A stretch of 64,000 bases of DNA. It comes from Emydura subglobosa (lineage: Eukaryota > Chordata > Testudines > Chelidae). The translations under genes and the position numbers were made by a program. Positions 58,441-64,000 of the stretch are shown here, in pieces (position 1 is the first letter of the stretch; each line of letters opens with the position of its first letter). Location: positions 32,967,563 through 33,031,562 of the forward strand of contig ML679962.1 in the NCBI GenBank assembly GCA_007922225.1, written 5' to 3'. The notes under the pieces are model-generated. The model was not told the DNA's origin. It did no database searches and worked only from the letters and a program-made list of their open reading frames with translations.

Positions 58441-59504
58441 CAGACTGCATGAAGTCCAACTGTGCAAGTGTTGAGTGCCTGCTGAGAAGTTTGGAGCTCC
58501 TTCACAGCCTTCTGAATCTAAGAAATATTAGCAACTTGCAGGCTCAAAAAGTAATAATTTCCAACAGTATTTTGTACCTTTATAATCAGTTTTTACTTGC
58601 TAAAATAAATAATTTATTCTTATTGAAAGCAATGCAATGCAAGTGCTTTCTAAAGGGTTTTATCAATGAAGGAAAAATCTCACATGCTAGGATGAGGAAG
58701 TCACCTTAAGATCGCAACTGCGAACAAGACAGTCGGATTCTTTCTGGTCATGTATATCATACAGTCATTTACACCAGGACAAAGTGAAAGCAACACTGGA
58801 TATAAAATGCTGCCATTTCATAGTGAGAGCTACAGAAATTTGTCTTTCCCATCACTGAAAAATGGAAATGGAGAATCAGGTTCATAGTCTTTAATAGCTT
58901 TGGTACAGCTCAGTGTCACTTGGAATGAAACAATATACTGTATAGCTATTTAAAGATTAAATATGATGCGGTGCTGAGTACCTGGTAATCATCTGCAATT
59001 CCCTTTACTTTCAATTGGCAATGTGGTTTGCTCTTAGGATACGGCCTTTAAAAGCAGTTTACTTCTCTTTCATCTTTCCAGTGGTTAATGGATTCTGACG
59101 TGCCGTGCCATATTACGGTCATTAATGATATTATTGCTCTGGGTTTGGGAGAGGAGGTTTTTAAGCATTTGTAACAGAGTTTAACTTGCGTCAATTCCAC
59201 AAAATCTCCATCTGCTGCCATTCTTTCGCCAGTGGCTAAGCAGCAATGTCGAGGAATTACTGCAGTTTCCCTCAGTCATGAAATTCTCTGTTCAGCAACG
59301 GATGCCAGGGCAAAACTCCATTTTCTTAGCCAGCAGTGCTTCTTAGAGTGTGGTGCACCAGACAGTGCTTAGACCATTTTAGACCAGGGGACCATTTTAG
59401 AGGTCCACCTCAGTCCCTCCCATCCTCTGCCTGTGATACATAATAGTTGTGTCTTCTGTGGGCTATAATATTTTGGTCTAATTTCAGTGGTGGAGTGTAG
59501 TGGA
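58441..59504. other. No gene recognised; possible conserved block
   Basis: The 95-codon frame at 58422-58709 starts in the previous repeat and is not recognisable. 59085-59300 (GCCATATTACGGTCATTAAT, then TTTTTAAGCATTTGTAACAG, and CCTCAGTCATGAAATTC) is repeat-free and resembles a conserved non-coding element in style. 59371-59404 has a short direct repeat of ACCATTTTAGA. Confidence 0.4.
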
Positions 59505-59585
59505 TTGATGGTCTTGGAGGCCAGTGACATGCAGGAAGTCAGACTAGATGATCTGGCGGTCTCTTCTGGCCCTAAACTGGCAGGA
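59505..59585 (+). mobile_element. CR1 LINE 3' tip (plus strand)
   Basis: GATGGTCTTGGAGGCCAGTG, then CAGGAAGTCAGACTAGATG and TCTTCTGGCCCTAAACTGG. A typical CR1 3' UTR in the sense direction, the only clear plus-strand CR1 tip. About 80 bases. Confidence 0.82.
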
Positions 59586-60020
59586 ACCGTTGTGTGCCTA
59601 GAGTAATGACATGTATAATTACTAAGCACACACATGTGCTTGGTCAGCAAAACATAAGTGTTGCCTCCATTGGGATGAAAATGAAGATGTTTGCATTTGC
59701 AACTCAGCATGAGTGAAATTTGCCTTTTCCAAGTTATCGCTGTGCTACAAATTCTGACTGAGAAGCTGCTGGAGCAACCAGGATGAAATTATGCACAGTA
59801 GGCCCCTTTGAATAATTTTCGCCTTTTCCCTGGTACAACAAAATTTAAATTGGGCTGAATGGTGAGTTGACTTAATCCCTGACCTATGGCTGCAGCATCC
59901 CTACGCTTCTCAGATTCCTGATGACTTAGTGCTTCCTAGGCTAGTTATTTTGCAAAGGTGCAATATATTAACATGGGAAGAAACAAAGTTACTATCACAG
60001 AGTAATTACTTCCTGGGATA
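59586..60020. other. No gene recognised
   Basis: Unique sequence; nothing recognised. Confidence 0.5.
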
Positions 60021-60072
60021 GTGAGAGACACAAGGTAGGTGAGGTAATGTCTCTTACTGGACAAACTGCTGT
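60021..60072 (-). mobile_element. Penelope-like tail fragment
   Basis: GTGAGAGACACAAGGTAGG, then GAGGTAATGTCTCTTACTGG and ACAAACTGCTGTCC match in order the terminal repeat at 34199-34250 (GAGAGACAAGATGGGTGAGG, GTAATATTTTTTATTGC, CACCAACTTCTG). Only the last 50 bases are present. Confidence 0.6.
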
Positions 60073-60430
60073 CCGTTCAGTCTGACATCTTTACTGATAT
60101 CATCAGCAAAGGATACTATTACCAGGCATTAAGGCACTTGGGAATTAAAGGGTTTCTGGATTCCTTTCTGATCTGGGTGAGTTTATAAAAGGAAAGGGGA
60201 AACTGGTGTTAAAGAGGCTACCATGAGAAAAGGCTGATATTCTCTCTCTTCCCAACTGGATGGAGCTAGGCAGGCCTTGGGTAGTTAGAGCCCAATACTT
60301 TGAGTGGAAAGGGATATGAAGACATGGAACTTTGTTCTGCTCCCTGGCTTACAGATCTCTATCACTGTTAGAACTAGCAATGGGTTGAAAATGATAATAT
60401 AAATAAATGGAACATTAACATTAACAATGA
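60073..60430. other. No gene recognised
   Basis: Unique sequence; nothing recognised. Confidence 0.5.
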
Positions 60431-60515
60431 AACAACATCAGTAGTGCTGGCTGCTGTACAGGTGGGCAGCAAGTGACAATCCCTTGCCTGAAGAGCTAAC
60501 TGTCCAAAAGGAGGA
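60431..60515 (+). repeat. Dispersed repeat, 'GCTGTACAGG' type
   Basis: ATCAGTAGTGCTGGCTGCTG, TACAGGTGGGCAGC, then GACAATCCCTTGCCTGAAG and AGCTAACTGTCC. Same layout as in 49578-49680 and 32641-32745. Confidence 0.5.
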
Positions 60516-60664
60516 ACATCCGTCCCTTGTAAATACATCCAGAAGCTTGACCATCAGTTAAAAAATTCAACTTGAAATATTTAAGAGCATCCCCCAAACC
60601 TTTGATAAGAGTGACTGGGAGCTGCAGTGTCCTCAGTTTGAAAATCAAGAGTCAGAAAATCATG
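60516..60664. other. No gene recognised
   Basis: Short unique stretch; nothing recognised. Confidence 0.5.
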
Positions 60665-60745
60665 AGCCAGCTCCTCTGTTGGTGTCAATCAGCAAAATTC
60701 TGCTGAAGTCAATGGTTCTACTCCCGCTTGTAGCAGCAGAGGACA
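60665..60745. repeat. Palindromic short repeat with TGAAGTCAATGG core
   Basis: GAGCCAGCTCCTCTGTTGG then CTGCTGAAGTCAATGG and CTACTCCCGCTTG. The core is well kept; the arms are weak. Confidence 0.4.
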
Positions 60746-61460
60746 TGGCCCCACATCTGTAAAAGTACGTCAGACAGCTGGCCAAAACGGTTCTTTCACT
60801 TTTTCTTTCATAGTTCCACACTCATTCTTTTGCTGTGCTGACTACAGCATGCTATGATGGAGTGTAGCAGTTTAATTGACTTGGTAATACAGGAGCTAGG
60901 ATTACATTGTCATCTAAATCATGTTGTTTAGTCAGAACCTCTATTGCTACTTTGAAACATCTGGCCCAATTAAAGCAGGACTGTGTGCTGTCTCGTTTGA
61001 ATGGCAAAGGAAGGTTAATTTTAAACGTGTCCCAAAGGCAAAAATCTGTTCTGCGAAGTATCTGGGATATCCTTGCCAGTTTCAGACATTTTGATGACGG
61101 AGGTAGATTTAATAAAATTGGGCAAATAAAAATTTAAGAAGTGGTCTCTAAGTTAGCACAGGCAAAACTGGGAGTACTTGTAAACTTTGGCTTGTGTCAA
61201 CCGGGTAATTAGGTGCCCTTGGGCAAATGTGGTAATAATGCACATAAAACAGATGCCTAAATAACACTGGCATATCAAAATGAGATGGCAGGATAAGGCC
61301 AAGTGAAAATGTAGTCCAAGAAGTGCACTGCAGAGGGCCAGAGACACTGAGCTCCCCGTCTTCCATTGAAAAGTCCTGGGTAGCATATTGCAGGATCTCA
61401 AACCACATATTAGACACAATATAAAGATTATTACTGAACTTCCATTCACCTGTCACGAAG
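60746..61460. other. No gene recognised
   Basis: Unique sequence. Two overlapping minus frames of 102 and 98 codons (61148-61456) are in different phases over the same bases and show no domain. Confidence 0.5.
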
Positions 61461-61842
61461 TATGCTCATGCATACCCCTTGTGGAGAACCACTGAGGTCT
61501 TCCAGGGGGTACATCAACTCATCGAGCTATTTGCCTAGTTATACAACAGGCTACATAAAAAGCACTAATAAAGTCAGTACACACTAAAATTTCACACAGA
61601 CAACGACTTGTTTATACAGCTCTATAGACTATACACTGAAATGTAAGTACAGTATTTATATGCCAGTTGATTTATTTTATAATTACATGGTAAAAATGAG
61701 AAAGGAAGAAGTTTTTCAGTAGTAGTGTGCTGTGACACTTATGTCTGATTTTGTAAGTAAGTAGTTTTAAAGTGAGGTGAAACTTGGGGGTACACAGACT
61801 CCTGAAAGGGGTACAGTAGTCTAGAAAGGTTGAGAGCCACTG
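61461..61842 (-). mobile_element. hAT-like non-autonomous transposon
   Basis: The right end GAAAGGTTGAGAGCCACTG is the complement of a CAGTGGCTCTCAACC-type hAT end. The left end has CCTTGTGGAGAACCACTGAG, where the canonical end has been rearranged. Inside, CCAGGGGGTACATCAACTC and GTGAAACTTGGGGGTACAC face GGGGTACAGTAGTCTAG; the remaining AT-rich body runs in the order of a repeat common in turtles. The whole is about 380 bp with no transposase. I did not find a clean 8-bp target duplication, so superfamily is probable only. Confidence 0.65.
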
Positions 61843-62269
61843 GTCTAGATGGTTTCTGCCCAAGAACACAAACCACCTGATACCAGTTTTCCAGCAATCC
61901 ACATCATAGCCACAACTATGGAGAAAAGAGCCATTTGGTGAAGAGAGGGTAGCGATTTCTCTTTATTTATATTGACTAGCCTCTTCCTTTTGACTACACC
62001 ATCGTGCAAGCAGTCTGATTTCTGGAGGGCAATACTGATTCTTGTGAGCACTTGTATTTCCTTGTAAGAGTTGTTATTGCTGTACAGTGGTCGCACACAG
62101 TGAACCAACTCAGAATATTCTTTGTGTTTATAAATTGTTATCGACCCCGGGAACCAGTCATTTCTGAGGTAACAGCCTCAGAGGCAGTAGTTCACTTTTA
62201 CTTTTCAAATCAGTTACTAATATTTATATTTACAGTTTTGAAAGAACTGGTACTGGGCTTGACCCGGTG
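61843..62269. other. No gene recognised
   Basis: Unique sequence; nothing recognised. Opposed frames at 61845-62108 and 62052-62273 are not protein-like. Confidence 0.5.
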
Positions 62270-62400
62270 TTAAAACACTGAAGCAAGTGTTGCTTCACTT
62301 TAAGCACATAAGGGGGCCCTTTGATTTCAGTGAGGCTACTCACATGTTTGAAATTAAGCACATTCGAAAGCATTTTTCCATATTGGGGCTTGTAGCGCTA
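62270..62400. repeat. Palindromic short repeat, 'TTTAAGCACAT' type
   Basis: AACACTGAAGCAAGTGTTGC, CTTTAAGCACATAAGGGGG, TGATTTCAGTGAGGCTAC, CACATGTTTGAAATTAAGCAC, then TATTGGGGCTTG. A nearly full-length copy of the group that includes 20463-20612. AACACTGAAGCAAGTGTT is itself a local palindrome. Confidence 0.6.
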
Positions 62401-63059
62401 AGGAAGGACTCTGTGGTGGGATGGATAGATGTGGCACTTATCGCTGGAGGGTATTGGCCCTTTTGCAGCTTTGAGAAAGGAGCACTAAGCTGACCAGACC
62501 CAAATGTGGCAAAAACAGGTGGCTTTACAAGTCCTCTATCGCCCTCCTCCTTTGACATGAGCATTTTAATTTTCTTTTGGCTCAAGATAATGCAACTACA
62601 TTTCAGCTCAGACCTAGCCACTTTGGAAGAGGAGGATCAACATTCCCCTTTAAAACTTGAAAAGCATGGAACAAGATATCACTTTCCCATTTGTAAAGTG
62701 CTGCAAGATGCTAAGAAGTGCAGAATATTTTGATGTTTGGGGGATGGGGGGCTAAAAATCACTGAATGAATCACAACTGACCCCCGTATTCATACCCAGT
62801 GGAATTGTATCTGTGCATGAATACATTACAAAGAAGGGGCAGAGACTCTAAGGAGACAATCCTAGGGAGCACAGCACTTGCTGGACCAAGATAATCAATG
62901 ATGGTTAATAAGGAATGTTAACTAACATGTACGAGCTTAATTGCTTATTTCAATTTTATTTCTTCCCCCCATTTGTTTGCAGCAATGGCCTAATCTCCCT
63001 TCTCCCCCACACAAAACAGAGAGGTTTGTTGTTTGTTTAGAGCAGATTAGAGCTTTATT
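62401..63059. other. No gene recognised
   Basis: Unique sequence. TTTGTTTGCAGCAATGG near 62974-62990 looks like a splice acceptor, but no exon follows in an open frame. Nothing else recognised. Confidence 0.45.
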
Positions 63060-63150
63060 TACGGCCTGATTTGCAGAGGTGCTGGCTCCCACAATTCATG
63101 GATTTCAATAGGAGAGGCAAATGCTGAGCACCACCCCCCAAAATTCAGTC
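63060..63150. repeat. Palindromic short repeat, 'GATTTGCAGAGGTGC' type
   Basis: GGCCTGATTTGCAGAGGTGC, GGATTTCAATAGGAGAGGC, then ATGCTGAGCACC and AAAATTCAGTCC. The ends are inverted. Confidence 0.6.
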
Positions 63151-63682
63151 CATTTATTGTTCTCCCATATGTACTTTACAGTAGTAAGCTACTGACAGCA
63201 AACACCCTGGCCTGTCATCCACAGAAGGCTGAGAGCCCTCTGGTTCATCTCTTCCTTCTTTAGGGGTGAAATAGGTCAACTTATTTTTTGAAGAGGAGGA
63301 ATTAGTTCTGATACTTGGGATTCTTGGGGGGAGGGGGGTCTCTAAACCCCTAAACCCTGCCATTGTGCAAAGAAAAACAAAATCACACCTGCAGCTCTTC
63401 CTTACTAATCCCCCTGAATCCCTCCTTCCGTCAGCCACACTGGAAATATAGGGAATGCTGAAGGACATTCTTTCATTGCTATCACATCCCCAAAGATAGA
63501 AGTTGCATTGTGTCCCTAAATTAATTACAGGATCTAGCTCCTCATGCTGCTTCATAACTGTCTTTTGGGAGTTTAAGTGCACGACCTAAGGTCTGTTGTA
63601 TTAATACGGTTAATTACAGTATAATGAAATACATTTACATTTACTTTTTAAAGGCGGATTATAAGGAACCCAGTTTGGATGC
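63151..63682. other. No gene recognised
   Basis: A 142-codon minus frame (63154-63582) has no recognised domain. G-rich patch near 63318-63340. Nothing else recognised. Confidence 0.5.
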
Positions 63683-63790
63683 TGATCCAGGACTGAAGCA
63701 CATACATTAAGTACCTGAGAAATCCCATTGGACTACTCCCACGCTTAAAAATTATGCAGGTGCTTAAGTGTTTCCTTCATTAGGACTCTA
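63683..63790. repeat. Palindromic short repeat, 'GGTGCTTAAGTG' type
   Basis: GATCCAGGACTGAAGCACATAC, then CCCATTGGACTACTCCC and GCAGGTGCTTAAGTGTTTCC. Outer arms inverted. Member of the 'TTAAGCACAT' group. Confidence 0.55.
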
Positions 63791-64000
63791 GTAAAATGTA
63801 TCTAAAATCCAGTTGGTACTATATACACCTTGCAATTGAGGTGGGCTCCATCTTGAGATTTCTAGGCCTGATTCCATAGAGGGACTTAGTTGTTACAACA
63901 ACAAATCCCCCCCGCACACACACACACACAACCCTATACACACAAATCCCTACAACAAACAGTGGGATCCACAAAACCTAGCTGGTGCCTAAGATCCCAG
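63791..64000. repeat. CA microsatellite and unique end
   Basis: A CA repeat lies at 63915-63931, with an imperfect continuation ACACACAAATCC to 63949. The rest of this end of the window is unique, with no recognised gene. Confidence 0.6.

Noticed and set aside
62974..62995. Splice acceptor-like TTTGTTTGCAG
   Set aside because: No open exon follows and no donor is paired with it.
63154..63582. 142-codon minus-strand frame
   Set aside because: No recognised family; composition of unique DNA; no supporting signal.
1..64000. CRISPR array, operon, phage or insertion sequence
   Set aside because: No regular spacers, no packed genes, no ribosome binding sites; the repeats are eukaryotic retroelements and MITEs.

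Overview
The window looks like vertebrate, non-coding, AT-rich nuclear DNA. The repeat mix is CR1-group LINE relics, MIR/CORE-type SINEs, many short fold-back DNA transposons and a Penelope-like element. The exact tail sequences of the CR1 copies and of the fold-back families best fit a turtle; a crocodilian or bird is less likely. This attribution rests on recognising repeat families by eye, not on a database search.

I find no convincing protein-coding gene, exon, rRNA, tRNA or CRISPR array. No reading frame exceeds about 165 codons, which is what chance gives over 64 kb on two strands. The only frames that resemble proteins are decayed reverse transcriptases or retroelement ends: LINE pieces at 4340-5275 (minus), 10233-11552 (plus) and about 19090-19190 (plus), and Penelope pieces at 34411-35040. 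The window is therefore an intergenic stretch or the interior of a long intron.

Layout. 1-4.3 kb: unique AT-rich DNA with a strong hairpin (1219-1286) and a fold-back repeat. 4.3-5.4 kb: minus-strand LINE relic, then a tRNA-type SINE. 5.4-10.2 kb: mostly unique, with an old CR1 3' end at about 9 kb. 10.2-11.8 kb: the best LINE relic, abutting a MIR-type SINE. 11.8-22.6 kb: mostly unique, with a roughly 200-bp palindrome at 15901-16100. 22.6-31.5 kb: two fold-back MITEs, a CR1 tail, a MIR relic. 31.5-36 kb: a composite Penelope-like element with inverted ends. 36-52 kb: mostly unique with small repeats and a MIR at 37.6 kb. 52.6-62 kb: dense transposon relics (MITEs, a Tigger-like element, a hAT-like element, CR1 tails). 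62-64 kb: small palindromic repeats and a CA microsatellite.

The most unusual features are the head-to-head Penelope composite, the two long hairpins, and more than twenty short palindromic repeats that share a core near TTGAAGTCAATGG. Several AT-rich, repeat-free blocks could be conserved regulatory elements, but that needs a cross-species alignment.
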